Assembly (NCBI RefSeq): GCF_030065675.1
Contig: NZ_JASJDK010000027.1
Span: 1 to 47,045, forward strand
DNA from: Mastigocoleus sp. MO_188.B34
Lineage (GTDB): Bacteria; Cyanobacteriota; Cyanobacteriia; Cyanobacteriales; Nostocaceae
Reading direction: 5' to 3'
DNA: 47,045 nt
Below the pieces are notes generated by a model. The model searched no databases, was not told the DNA's origin, and worked only from the letters and a program-made list of their open reading frames with translations. Of the stretch, positions 35,843 through 44,186 are shown piece by piece; the first letter of the stretch is position 1, and each line of letters opens with the position of its first letter. A program made the position numbers and the translations under genes.

Positions 35843-36730
35843 TTATAGTTCAGATTCTTGTTCCAGAACTGTGAGCAGCTGTTCTTCTATTGGAGTCAGA
35901 TAGGGACGCCTAATCTTTCCCAAATGCTCCAAAAGAACATAAGCGACTTTTTCCAAAGATTCACTATTTACCAACATAGTTAAACGGTTAACTAGTTGTT
36001 GCATCTGTCTACATTCATCTAGGCTATAGTTTAAAGATTGTAAATAGTCGAATTCAATAAACTCCACTATTCCATCCCAAAATTGCAAATGGCAACTATC
36101 TTCTTGAACTGCACTCACAATTCCCCAACACTTATTTTTCCCTCTTAGTTTGGGTTCATCCCTAGCGAGAATAAGACAAACCTCACCCACATAATGAGGT
36201 TGCTTAAGGTCTGTAGCTTTAGTCAATTGCTTAACCACTTTTGTTACAATTCGATTTGAAGGAACTTTGCCTCCTGCATAACCTACAGCTTGTTGCCAAG
36301 CTGTTCTCTGTAACTTGGGCTCTAGAGATGTCAGAGGTCGACACTGAGATTCTCTGGTAGGTAATATGTGCACAAATTGTGCACATTCAGCAACAGAAAG
36401 GTTGTCTACCACTAAGGCAGCACTAATCAAATTGTACAGATGTCGGCGATGAAAACAGAAACGTTCAAAACAATAGTCCTCAAATCTAGAATGGGTTGAA
36501 CGATATAGTCTTTGGTCTCGTAATTTTTGTAATGCTTTTCCTGCTAAATAGAAGGATTGCTCTACCTGTTTTTCTAGCTGTTCTCGAGCATTTTGTTCTT
36601 TTGGTGTTAGTTCATCAGTGTTGTCAACATCTTCTACCCTTAAAGTTTGAACTAATGCAGAGTTTGCTTTTTGTCCAGCTAAAGCTATAGTAACTACTCC
36701 ACGGGAATGATGTTCTTGAGCAAGCTGCAC
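35843..36730 (-). CDS. Probable DNA-binding regulator of plasmid/phage type
   Basis: A 295-residue protein, GTG start at 36730 with GGAG 9 bp upstream. The central segment RLYRSTHSRFEDYCFERFCF...HRRHLYNLISAALVVDNLSV resembles the helix-turn-helix region of a family of cyanobacterial mobile-element proteins that decide growth on a substrate-like HTH (SxxxFxxYCxxRF...Y.LI.AA.V.DNL). It is followed by RPLTSLEPKLQRTAWQQAVG...GGKVPSNRIVTKVVKQL, also typical of these proteins. The C-terminal part is an SH3-like/helical region. Function is probably transcriptional control or partition-like DNA binding. It lies between the two divergent halves of the eCIS locus and could regulate it; this is only inference from position. 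Confidence 0.65.
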   Translation of the reverse strand: MQLAQEHHSRGVVTIALAGQKANSALVQTLRVEDVDNTDELTPKEQNAREQLEKQVEQSFYLAGKALQKLRDQRLYRSTHSRFEDYCFERFCFHRRHLYNLISAALVVDNLSVAECAQFVHILPTRESQCRPLTSLEPKLQRTAWQQAVGYAGGKVPSNRIVTKVVKQLTKATDLKQPHYVGEVCLILARDEPKLRGKNKCWGIVSAVQEDSCHLQFWDGIVEFIEFDYLQSLNYSLDECRQMQQLVNRLTMLVNSESLEKVAYVLLEHLGKIRRPYLTPIEEQLLTVLEQESEL

Positions 36731-37047
36731 TTTTATTCACTCCAAATTTTAGGTTAATATCAAAACTTACCTGCGCTCTATATCAGAAGAAATTAATCTT
36801 AGATTTTTCCTTTGAATATAATTTTCACTAATTCAGAGCAGTTTTGATTTTAAGGAATTAAGTTGAGAATTTTGTGAGGACAGCACAGATTTTTCACCAA
36901 ACTTTTCTAGTTTAAAAAAAGATTATTTTATGTTTTCAGCTAGAATTTTCAGCGCCAAGTTATAACAATTAAAAGTAGTCTTATCTCCTTGGAAATATGC
37001 TCTAGAGTTATCCTCAATCCATTTTTTAGACCCAATCTCACTTGTTC
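36731..37047. other. Gene-free gap in the centre of the eCIS locus
   Basis: About 317 AT-rich bases between the regulator-like gene and the membrane-protein gene, both on the minus strand. No convincing reading frame, repeat or hairpin was seen. Confidence 0.4.
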
Positions 37048-37578
37048 TTACTCAGAGCTACTTGATGATTCTGCAGCAGAGTTAGAAGTAGTGGGAGTCG
37101 TATTAGTGGTGTCTTCTGCCTTTGTTGTAGATGATTTTGCTGTGGGATCTTCAAAATTGACTTCCCATCCCAAATATTTTTTAATCAGGGAAGCAGCCCA
37201 TTGGTATAAACGATTTAGAGGTCGCCCCAGGGCTTCAAACACTGCATACACAATTTCGTTGAAAGTAGGTTGATTAGACTCAAGCCACTTGCGAAAATAT
37301 TGTCCACTTTTAAAAGCTATACCCCACACCCAGATAATTAAAGCAATCGACAAACGAAATAAAAAGATGATAATAGCGATGACTTGCACAATCAAATTCC
37401 AAGTCTTCCCAGCAGCTTTTTGGTAGACAGTGATAGTATCCTCTTCTGAGATAGTATTACATAATGTTTCTATAGCACCTTCAACGGGTTTGCACGGTAT
37501 AGTTTGATCACCTGTATAGAGAAGTGCTCCCTTAGAAGAAGATTCTTGACTTTGCTTAACAATAGTATTTTGTCCCAT
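37048..37578 (-). CDS. Single-span membrane protein with Ser/Thr-rich tail, function unknown
   Basis: A 176-residue protein; the ATG at 37578 (MGQNTIVKQSQESSSKG) is chosen, an upstream TTG at 37590 being less likely. A long hydrophobic stretch at about residues 64-88 (WNLIVQVIAIIIFLFRLSIALIIW) forms one or two membrane passes. It is followed by an amphipathic region (YFRKWLESNQPTFNEIVYAV, FEALGRPLNRLYQWAASLIKK) and a disordered tail rich in Thr/Ser/Glu. No domain recognised. Its place inside an eCIS locus of a cyanobacterium, where a thylakoid-anchored relative is known from Anabaena, makes it a candidate membrane partner, but this is speculation. Confidence 0.6.
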   Translation of the reverse strand: MGQNTIVKQSQESSSKGALLYTGDQTIPCKPVEGAIETLCNTISEEDTITVYQKAAGKTWNLIVQVIAIIIFLFRLSIALIIWVWGIAFKSGQYFRKWLESNQPTFNEIVYAVFEALGRPLNRLYQWAASLIKKYLGWEVNFEDPTAKSSTTKAEDTTNTTPTTSNSAAESSSSSE

Positions 37579-38285
37579 AAATTTTCTCAATCTTTTGATT
37601 TGATGCCACTACATTCAATTCACACCTTGATTGTGAATAGCATTTTATACAAATTGTCGGAGGGGAGAAAACCAATCATATCTAGTTTTGTAAGCCCTAC
37701 AGTATGGATATAGTTTTCTTGAAAGAAAGTCTCTACTAGCTTTAAGGCCAAATAATGCTTATTATTACATCATCAATCTAAATTTATTACGGAATAACAA
37801 GATTAGAACTAAAATTGATACATTAGTTAAAAACTAGATATTATTAGCAAAGGCTTATCTAAGAAAATTGTGATCTCTGAAACATTATTAGAACAACCAT
37901 CACTAAATCAGCAAAACAACTAATTTCACTATCAACTTATATAGCTTTTATAAAATATTCAAGGTAAATCTCATGTTCCTTTTTTTGCCTGTTTTATACC
38001 CCGACAAAATGTTAGATTAATCTTGTCTAGGTTTAATTTGCTCAGGTGTTGGTAAAAGCAAATCTACTTTGAATGGTTAGAGTAGGTTTCCCCATACCCT
38101 AATTGTTGATATCTAAACATTCGCCTTTACCCGCGTATAAATCAAAATAATAGTCGACCTAGCTATCAACGGTTAAAAACTATTAGTTTAAAAACTATTA
38201 GTTTAAAAGCTATTAGGTTAAAAGCTAAAAGTGCCGTCAAGTGCGATGAGTCGAGACCTCGAAACCGTGTGTAGTGCATACAATA
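37579..38285. other. Divergent intergenic region before the AAA ATPase gene
   Basis: About 700 AT-rich bases between the minus-strand membrane-protein gene and the plus-strand ATPase. It holds a four-unit 15-base tandem repeat near its right end (38173-38231) and no credible gene. It should contain the promoter for the plus-strand ATPase gene. Confidence 0.45.
38173..38231 (+). repeat. TTAAAAACTATTAGT tandem repeat x4
   Basis: Four consecutive 15-base units (TTAAAAACTATTAGT twice, TTAAAAGCTATTAGG, then TTAAAAGCTAAAAG) located about 55-110 bp before the ATPase start, in its probable promoter/leader. Confidence 0.8.
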
Positions 38286-39626
38286 ATGCGTTTGCCAGAT
38301 ATTCAGACCTTAGAAATAGCTCTCAAATACCTAGCTGAGGTAATTGAGTGGCGCATGACCTCTGACTTCAAGGATCATGGACAAGCAAGGGAAGCAATGC
38401 CTAAACCACCAGATAAATGGTTGACAGCAGATGCTCCCTTGGTTTGGTTTATTCGTAAGCATCGATTGGATGCGATCGCACAACTAACTTTGATTATTGC
38501 CCTAGCCCCGCATCTACAACCTGATTTTTTCGAGCGAATGATCGTCAGCCAGGTACCGCAATCGGGTGATTATCCTCAAATTGGTGGTTGGCGCGGTAAG
38601 TCCCATCGTGGTTTTCTGCCAACAGGTGAAACTGTGCTGTTCATTCTCGGAGCCAGACATTTTGCCGATCGCCTACGTCTGCAACAAGTTTTCAGTGAGG
38701 AACATCCATTTGCTCGCGATCGCGTACTGTATCTCGAACCACCAGCGGATGGCGAACCCCTGATGAGTGGAAAGCTTATCTTGACTCAGGATTATATCGA
38801 CCTTTTTACCCAGGGACACTTTTCCCGCCCCCATTTCAGCATGAGTTTTCCTGCTCAGCGTATCACCACCGAAATGGAGTGGGAGGATTTAGTTCTTAAT
38901 GCCCAGACTTTACAACAAATTCGAGAATTGGAAGGCTGGATTACCCACGGTGTAACCATTCTCTATGAATGGGGTATGAGAAAGAAGCTTAAGCTAGGCT
39001 ACCGTGTCCTTTTTTATGGTCCTCCTGGTACGGGTAAGACCCTGACAGCTAGCCTCCTAGGCAAGTATACAAGTAAAGATGTTTACAAAGTAGACCTGTC
39101 TATGGTAGTTTCAAAATATATAGGTGAAACAGAAAAAAACCTAGCCAATCTTTTCGCACGAGCAGAAAGCAAAAGTTGGATTCTTTTTTTCGATGAGGCT
39201 GATGCTCTCTTTGGCAAACGCACTAATGTACGTGATGCCCACGATAAGTATGCCAACCAAGAAGTAAGTTATCTACTGCAGCGTATAGAAAACTACGACG
39301 GACTGGTCATTCTCTCATCTAATTTCAAGAGCAATATCGACGAAGCGTTCCTCCGAAGATTTCAATTACTCATACAATTTCCTATACCCAACCCTAAAGA
39401 GAGGTTGCAACTGTGGGAGATGGCTTTCCCATCCCAAGTAACTTTCGCTGAAGATGTAGACCTAAGTCAGCTTTCGACAAACTATGAATTAACTGGTTCC
39501 GACATTATGAATGTGGTGCAACATTGTTGTTTGCAAGCATTACAAAATGGCGATGTAGTTATTCATCAAGAAGATATATTCAACGCTATAAAGCGGGAGT
39601 TTAGTAAAGCCGGAAAGATTATGTAG
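38286..39626 (+). CDS. AAA+ ATPase of the contractile injection system (Afp15-like)
   Basis: A 446-residue protein (ATG at 38286; a GTG at 38274 is also possible). The AAA+ core has Walker A GPPGTGKT at residues 245-252, Walker B ILFFDEADALFG around 299-310, sensor-1 region LVILSSNFKSNID and arginine-finger region AFLRRFQLLIQFPIPNPKER. The N-terminal 220 residues (KPPDKWLTADAPLVWFIRKH, LITLI-type helices, PQSGDYPQIGGWRGKSHRGF) match the family-specific domain of eCIS ATPases. In Afp/PVC this protein is needed for assembly or for length and cargo handling rather than for contraction. It heads the plus-strand structural genes, with a 600-bp gap to the sheath copies. Confidence 0.88.
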   Translation: MRLPDIQTLEIALKYLAEVIEWRMTSDFKDHGQAREAMPKPPDKWLTADAPLVWFIRKHRLDAIAQLTLIIALAPHLQPDFFERMIVSQVPQSGDYPQIGGWRGKSHRGFLPTGETVLFILGARHFADRLRLQQVFSEEHPFARDRVLYLEPPADGEPLMSGKLILTQDYIDLFTQGHFSRPHFSMSFPAQRITTEMEWEDLVLNAQTLQQIRELEGWITHGVTILYEWGMRKKLKLGYRVLFYGPPGTGKTLTASLLGKYTSKDVYKVDLSMVVSKYIGETEKNLANLFARAESKSWILFFDEADALFGKRTNVRDAHDKYANQEVSYLLQRIENYDGLVILSSNFKSNIDEAFLRRFQLLIQFPIPNPKERLQLWEMAFPSQVTFAEDVDLSQLSTNYELTGSDIMNVVQHCCLQALQNGDVVIHQEDIFNAIKREFSKAGKIM

Positions 39627-40236
39627 AGGAGAAAGTTAAAAATGATTAACTGGGTTTTTGTGATAACTAAATCGATTGCCTATAAAGTGAAAACACATAG
39701 AAGTAAAAGGAAATATAAATATTTATTACATTCAATAAAACAAAAACACAAATAAGTTTATTGTTTTTATTGCAGAGTCAGATTCAGATAAAATTGCTGG
39801 ATTATAAATTCAGGATTTCCTAATTAATATTCAAGGAATCGAGTAAATTATTAAAAAATAAAGTTTGTTTTTTAATAATAAAATTTCAAAAAATAGGATA
39901 AAAATTTATATAATCTAGCGTGACTAATAGGTAAGAACAAACTAATAAAATAAATACCTAACCGAATCTGCATCAGTTCTTAACTGCTGAACGTTGACCT
40001 CAGAACTCATTGTGTAATATATAAAACATTCTGCTTTACGGCTGATTTATTCACCGAACTGTTATGATGCTTGAAATAATGCAATTAATACAGAAGGTTT
40101 TGCAGCCTTATATCAAAGAAATTGAAACAGCAACATAAATTAGAGTCTTGTGCTCCCAGTATGCTCTCTCTTCCAATCTTAGAGATAGAGACATCTTGAT
40201 TATTTGTAACGAATAAACTATACCCATCACAACATT
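39627..40236. other. AT-rich gap between the ATPase and the sheath genes
   Basis: About 610 very AT-rich bases without a gene. A TATAAT-like box in ATTTATATAATCTAGCG (about 39906-39922) is a possible -10 element for the structural operon; no clear -35 was assigned. The last 40 bases before 40237 are similar to the 40 bases before the intact sheath start at 40770, so the duplication includes the leader. Confidence 0.4.
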
Positions 40237-40741
40237 ATGCCAAGCTCCTACAAAACTCCAGGCGTTTATATCGAGGAAATCTCCAAATTTCCCCCTTCTA
40301 TTGCTGTTAATGCAATACCTGATACTAGTGATTGGGATATTTTTCCTCGTAGCCAGTATGTTTCCCAGGGAGATTGGCTGCCGCACCAGGTATTATTCTG
40401 CACGTATCCTATTGAAAGAGTCAATGCTGGCGGTCGTTTTCGTTTCACCTTGATAGATAGATTGCCAATGAACAAGAAACCTTTGCCTTTGAGGTGACAA
40501 CCCCGGATAATCATACTCCTGGTGAGGCGATAGCGCAAGCGCTGACTAGTCAGTTCGCCACCAATCTCAATTTCTCTGGGCAAATCCCTGGACGCTATCG
40601 CTTAGATCTAGACGGAACCCGGGTAGATGAGTTTGTCATCTTCTACCAGCACCGGGAGTGATGCTGATTAAGCCAGAAACCGAAATTGATTCCGCAACTC
40701 AGAAACAAGCGATCGCTATTTTTTCTGATATCTATTTATAA
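40237..40741 (+). pseudogene. Mosaic pseudogene: sheath N-terminus fused to fragments of a 408-aa-protein paralogue
   Basis: The first 25 codons, MPSSYKTPGVYIEEISKFPP..., are almost identical to the intact sheath start at 40770. The frame then switches without stop into DTSDWDIFPRSQYVSQGDWL and GRFRFTLIDR, which matches DWETLPNSQYVSVLDRLPIQ and TFRFTLVNVN of the minus-strand 408-aa protein. A frameshift near 40465 ends the open frame, but in the next frame the match continues (ETFAFEVTTPDNHTPGEAIA, LTSQFATNLNFSGQIPGRYR, VDEFVIF). A deletion follows, then the C-terminal block MLIKPET...AIFSDIYL, matching MIKPETNAEQQVTAIFSDVY. A 39-bp stretch (40521-40559) is identical to 33399-33437 on the other strand. 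It is therefore a recombination scar, not a functional gene. Confidence 0.85.
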
Positions 40742-40769
40742 CGAATAAACCATAACCAATCACAACACT

Positions 40770-42206
40770 ATGCCAAGTACCTACAGAACTCCAGGCGTTT
40801 ATATCGAGGAAATTTCCAAGTTTCCACCTTCCGTTGCTCAGGTTGAAACTGCCATTCCTGCCTTTATTGGATATACTCAAATGGCTAAGTACGGTGTCGA
40901 AAACTTTCACGCCGATCCTGCTAATCCCATACTGCGACCAATACGGATCACTTCGTTGCTGGAATACGAATTATTTTTCGGTAAAGCCAACAGTGAAACG
41001 ACTATTCAAGTTGTGATCCAGGACATTAATAAAGATGGCAAACTGGTTGAGCGGAAAGTAAATGCTCGTATTGGTACTCCCAGTCCCAATAACTTGTATT
41101 ACGCGATGCAGGCTTTCTTCGATAATGGTGGCGGACCCTGCTATATTGTCTCCGTTGGTCCAATGAGCGGCACTATTGATGTTAACGCTCTGAGAAACGG
41201 TCTGGCGGAAGTTGTCAAGGAAGATGAAGTTACCCTGCTGGTTTTTCCGGAAAGTCAAAGTCTAATTGATGCAGACTACGCTAGCTTAATGACTGCTGCT
41301 TTGGATCAATGTTATGAGTTACAGGATCGGTTTACAGTCATGGATCTCAAACTTCTGACTTCACCCCAAACCATTCTGGATGCAGCAGATGCTTTTCGGG
41401 ATTTAAGCCTACCTTTGGAAAAGCTGAAATACAGTGCAATTTACACCCCTAATATTGAAACCATCTTCAACTATTTCTATGACGAGGATCAAGTTAGTAT
41501 CTTTCGCAGTGTAGATGGGGGTGCTGAAACAGAAGAAGGAAAGATGAATGCCTTCAATCCCGCAATAACGCCCGGTGCAGACGGTACTCAATATGCTTTA
41601 ATTAAGGCGGCAATTGATCAAATGCCTCTAGTTCTACCCCCTTCGCCATTAGTGGTGGGTCAATATGCTAGTACGGATAATGCACGTGGTGTTTGGAAAG
41701 CTCCAGCTAACGTAGCCCTAGCTTCAGTGGTCAAACCTACCCTCAAAATCACAAATGACCAGCAGGATCAGCTAAATGTTCATCCAACAGGTAAGTCGAT
41801 TAATGCGATTCGTGCTTTTACTGGCAAAGGAACCTTAATTTGGGGTTCCCGTACTTTGGCTGGTAATGATAACGAATGGCGGTATGTTCCAGTACGGCGA
41901 TTCTTCAATATGGCAGAAGAATCGATCAAGAAAGCCACTGAAGGTTTTGTGTTTGAACCCAATGACGCTAATACCTGGGTGAAAGTCAAAGCGATGATCG
42001 ACAACTTTCTCATCCTCCAATGGCGGGCTGGAGCATTAGCTGGAGCCAAGCCGGAGCAAGCTTTCTATGTCAAAGTGGGACTCAACGAAACTATGACCGC
42101 CTTGGACATTCTCGAAGGTCGCATGATTATCGAAATCGGCATGGCTGTGGTGCGTCCGGCTGAATTTATCATCCTCAAATTCTCCCATAAAATGCAGGAG
42201 AGCTAA
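40770..42206 (+). CDS. Contractile tail sheath protein
   Basis: A 478-residue sheath subunit of the phage-tail-sheath family. The N-terminus MPSTYRTPGVYIEEISKFPP is the classical sheath opening (TPGVYIEE). The middle carries NNLYYAMQAFFDNGGGPCYI, where the GGGxCYIV motif is also typical. The C-terminal domain has AIRAFTGKGTLIWGSRTLAG, WRYVPVRRFFNMAEESIKKA and PEQAFYVKVGLNETMTALDI, the conserved interlocking sheath core. The sheath contracts to drive the tube into a target membrane. Only one complete sheath gene is seen here, in contrast to the three of Afp. It is preceded by a broken copy with the same leader. Confidence 0.95.
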   Translation: MPSTYRTPGVYIEEISKFPPSVAQVETAIPAFIGYTQMAKYGVENFHADPANPILRPIRITSLLEYELFFGKANSETTIQVVIQDINKDGKLVERKVNARIGTPSPNNLYYAMQAFFDNGGGPCYIVSVGPMSGTIDVNALRNGLAEVVKEDEVTLLVFPESQSLIDADYASLMTAALDQCYELQDRFTVMDLKLLTSPQTILDAADAFRDLSLPLEKLKYSAIYTPNIETIFNYFYDEDQVSIFRSVDGGAETEEGKMNAFNPAITPGADGTQYALIKAAIDQMPLVLPPSPLVVGQYASTDNARGVWKAPANVALASVVKPTLKITNDQQDQLNVHPTGKSINAIRAFTGKGTLIWGSRTLAGNDNEWRYVPVRRFFNMAEESIKKATEGFVFEPNDANTWVKVKAMIDNFLILQWRAGALAGAKPEQAFYVKVGLNETMTALDILEGRMIIEIGMAVVRPAEFIILKFSHKMQES

Positions 42207-42300
42207 TCAGTAAGTACATTTAGGGGCTGATGTGTTGAATTAGCCCACAACCGCACTAACCAAAGATTAAAAGTCACGAATTAACTCATAGACATTTACT

Positions 42301-42741
42301 ATGGCTAACTATCCATTACCAAAGTTTCATTTCAACGTGGAAGCGGGGGATCTCAAAGGGGGATTCTCCGAAGTTTCCGGACTGGATGTGGAAACCGAAC
42401 CCATCGAATACCGCGAAGGTAATATGCCCCAATTTAGCAAGCTGAAAATGCCCGGTATGCAGAAATATAGCAACATTACGATGAAGCGGGGCACCTTCAA
42501 AAGTATTAATAATTTTTATGACTGGTGGAATAGTGCCGTAAAACAGGCTGACCACAGCGCGTATCAGCGCACTTTGATTATCACTTTGTTGAATGAAAGT
42601 AGTGAGGTGGTGGTAACCTGGACAGCGACTAATGCCTGGCCCATCAAAGTACAGGGAACCGATCTCAAAGCCGACGGTAATGAGATTGCGATCGAAACAA
42701 TCGAAATTGTCCACGAAGGTCTGAAAATTGAAAATGGCTAG
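42301..42741 (+). CDS. Tail tube protein 1 (gp19/Hcp-like)
   Basis: A 146-residue tube subunit. It begins MANYPLPKFHFNVEAGDLKG and has the family pattern GGFSEVSGLDVETEPIEYREG, KLKMPGMQKYSNITMKRGTF, FYDWWNSAVKQADHSAYQRT and VVTWTATNAWPIKVQGTDLK. Stacked hexamers of this protein form the inner tube that carries cargo and is driven out when the sheath contracts. It lies 94 bp after the sheath gene and 27 bp before the second tube gene. Confidence 0.95.
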   Translation: MANYPLPKFHFNVEAGDLKGGFSEVSGLDVETEPIEYREGNMPQFSKLKMPGMQKYSNITMKRGTFKSINNFYDWWNSAVKQADHSAYQRTLIITLLNESSEVVVTWTATNAWPIKVQGTDLKADGNEIAIETIEIVHEGLKIENG

Positions 42742-42768
42742 TTTCTACCTGGAGGTATAAAGTTAACT

Positions 42769-43221
42769 ATGGCATATACTTACCCCCCAGTCAGTTTCTT
42801 TTTTGATGTAGTTTTTCTAGGGGAAAAACTCAACAATCAAAAGGTGGAAACCTGTTTTCAAAGCGTTACCGGTCTGAGTGTAGATATGCAGACTGAATCC
42901 CTGAAGGAGGGAGGGGAAAACCGCTTTGAACATACCTTGCCAGTTCGTACCAAATACAACCCCCTGGTACTCAAGCGAGGTTTAGTCAAAGACTCCAAGA
43001 TGGTGAAGTGGTGCATGGATGCCATTCTCAACTTTGACATCCGCCCGATGAACCTGCTAGTACGCTTACTAAATCCCAACAGTCCCAAAGCACTCGTTAC
43101 TTGGGAAGTGATTAATGCTTGGCCGAAGAAGTGGTCAATTTCAGATTTGAATGCCGAACAAAATTCCATCGCCATTGAATCCCTGGAATTGAACTACAGC
43201 TATTTCCAGACACAGAAATAG
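42769..43221 (+). CDS. Tail tube protein 2 (gp19-like, Afp5/tube-initiator type)
   Basis: A 150-residue paralogue of the first tube protein: MAYTYPPVSFFFDVVFLGEK, CFQSVTGLSVDMQTESLKEG, YNPLVLKRGLVKDSKMVKWC and VTWEVINAWPKKWSISDLNA. Such a second tube protein normally sits at the baseplate end of the tube. It has an excellent ribosome site, GGAGGT, 13 bp before the ATG. The gene is tightly linked to tube protein 1. Confidence 0.93.
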   Translation: MAYTYPPVSFFFDVVFLGEKLNNQKVETCFQSVTGLSVDMQTESLKEGGENRFEHTLPVRTKYNPLVLKRGLVKDSKMVKWCMDAILNFDIRPMNLLVRLLNPNSPKALVTWEVINAWPKKWSISDLNAEQNSIAIESLELNYSYFQTQK

Positions 43222-43277
43222 CTATTTCCCAAAACTAAACAGCTTATATAACAGCTTATATATATGAAGGAAACTAT

Positions 43278-43454
43278 ATGCCATTGGAAATTAGAGAACT
43301 GGTGATTAAAGCCTCTGTCAACGATGGGGAACAGGGGCAAAACACAAATCAAAGCCAGGCAGCAAATTATACAGACAATAGGGAACACGCTGATATTATT
43401 GCTGCCTGCGTAGAACAGGTATTAGCCATCCTCAAGGAACAATCGGAGCGCTAA
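43278..43454 (+). CDS. DUF5908 small eCIS protein, 58 residues
   Basis: A short gene starting MPLEIRELVIKASVNDGEQG, the typical opening of DUF5908 proteins that occur between tube and LysM genes in eCIS clusters. The C-terminal helix contains IIAACVEQVLAILKEQSER. A GAAGGA ribosome site precedes the ATG by 7 bp, and the stop is 3 bp before the next gene, so it belongs to the operon. Its structural role is not established. Confidence 0.88.
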   Translation: MPLEIRELVIKASVNDGEQGQNTNQSQAANYTDNREHADIIAACVEQVLAILKEQSER

Positions 43455-43457
43455 TTA

Positions 43458-44186
43458 ATGACCAATGCCGCTAAAACAGGTGAACTCACCAAAGTTAAGC
43501 TTGAGGTATACAAAGACGATCGCTATCAAAATAAGATCGGCTATTTCGATCTACCCATCAATCCGGAGCAGTTTTCCCAACAGTTTCAAATCGAATACAA
43601 CCGCAGCCAAGCTAATGGTGCCCAGCACAACGATCCAGAATATAAATATACTCGGCCCCAAGAACTTAAGCTTGATTTTATCTTCGATGGAACTGGTGTA
43701 GTCCCCGATAAGCAAAATCCGGGGAAATTTCACCGAGATGTTGTTAGCCAACTACAGGAATTTTTCCAGTTGACCTACACCATGAATCCGGAAACCCACA
43801 AGCCCAACTTTTTGCGGTTGTTGTGGGGAGATTTTTCCTTTGGCTATGGTCGTAAGAATGGCTTTAACTGCATCCTCACCAATCTCCAGGTTAATTACAC
43901 CTTGTTTGCCTCGGATGGTAAGCCCTTACGAGCCAAGCTGAGTGCAACCTTTACCAGCTATACCGAACAGAAACTGAGATTGCTGGAAGAAAACAAAAAA
44001 TCTCCAGATCTCACCCATCAGCGCAAGGTGAAAGCAGGTGACACTTTACCTTTGATGACCTATCGCACCTATGACGATTCATCCTATTACCTACAAATTG
44101 CCAAAGTTAACGGTTTGATTAATTTCCGCCGTTTAGCAACCAACACCGATCTGAGGTTTCCCCCACTGGAAAAAACAGAACTATGA
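43458..44186 (+). CDS. CIS tube/baseplate connector with LysM-like domain (Afp7-like)
   Basis: A 242-residue protein. The N-terminal part begins TKVKLEVYKDDRYQNKIGYF and has LPINPEQFSQQFQIEYNRSQ, YTRPQELKLDFIFDGTGVVP and LRLLWGDFSFGYGRKNGFNC, the pattern of the eCIS tube-type connector family. The C-terminal part, HQRKVKAGDTLPLMTYRTYD...YYLQIAKVNGLINFRRL, is a LysM-like module (GDTLP, YYLQIAKVNGL). In Afp/PVC this protein joins the tube to the spike. It overlaps the VgrG-like gene by four bases (ATGA at 44183). Confidence 0.9.
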   Translation: MTNAAKTGELTKVKLEVYKDDRYQNKIGYFDLPINPEQFSQQFQIEYNRSQANGAQHNDPEYKYTRPQELKLDFIFDGTGVVPDKQNPGKFHRDVVSQLQEFFQLTYTMNPETHKPNFLRLLWGDFSFGYGRKNGFNCILTNLQVNYTLFASDGKPLRAKLSATFTSYTEQKLRLLEENKKSPDLTHQRKVKAGDTLPLMTYRTYDDSSYYLQIAKVNGLINFRRLATNTDLRFPPLEKTEL

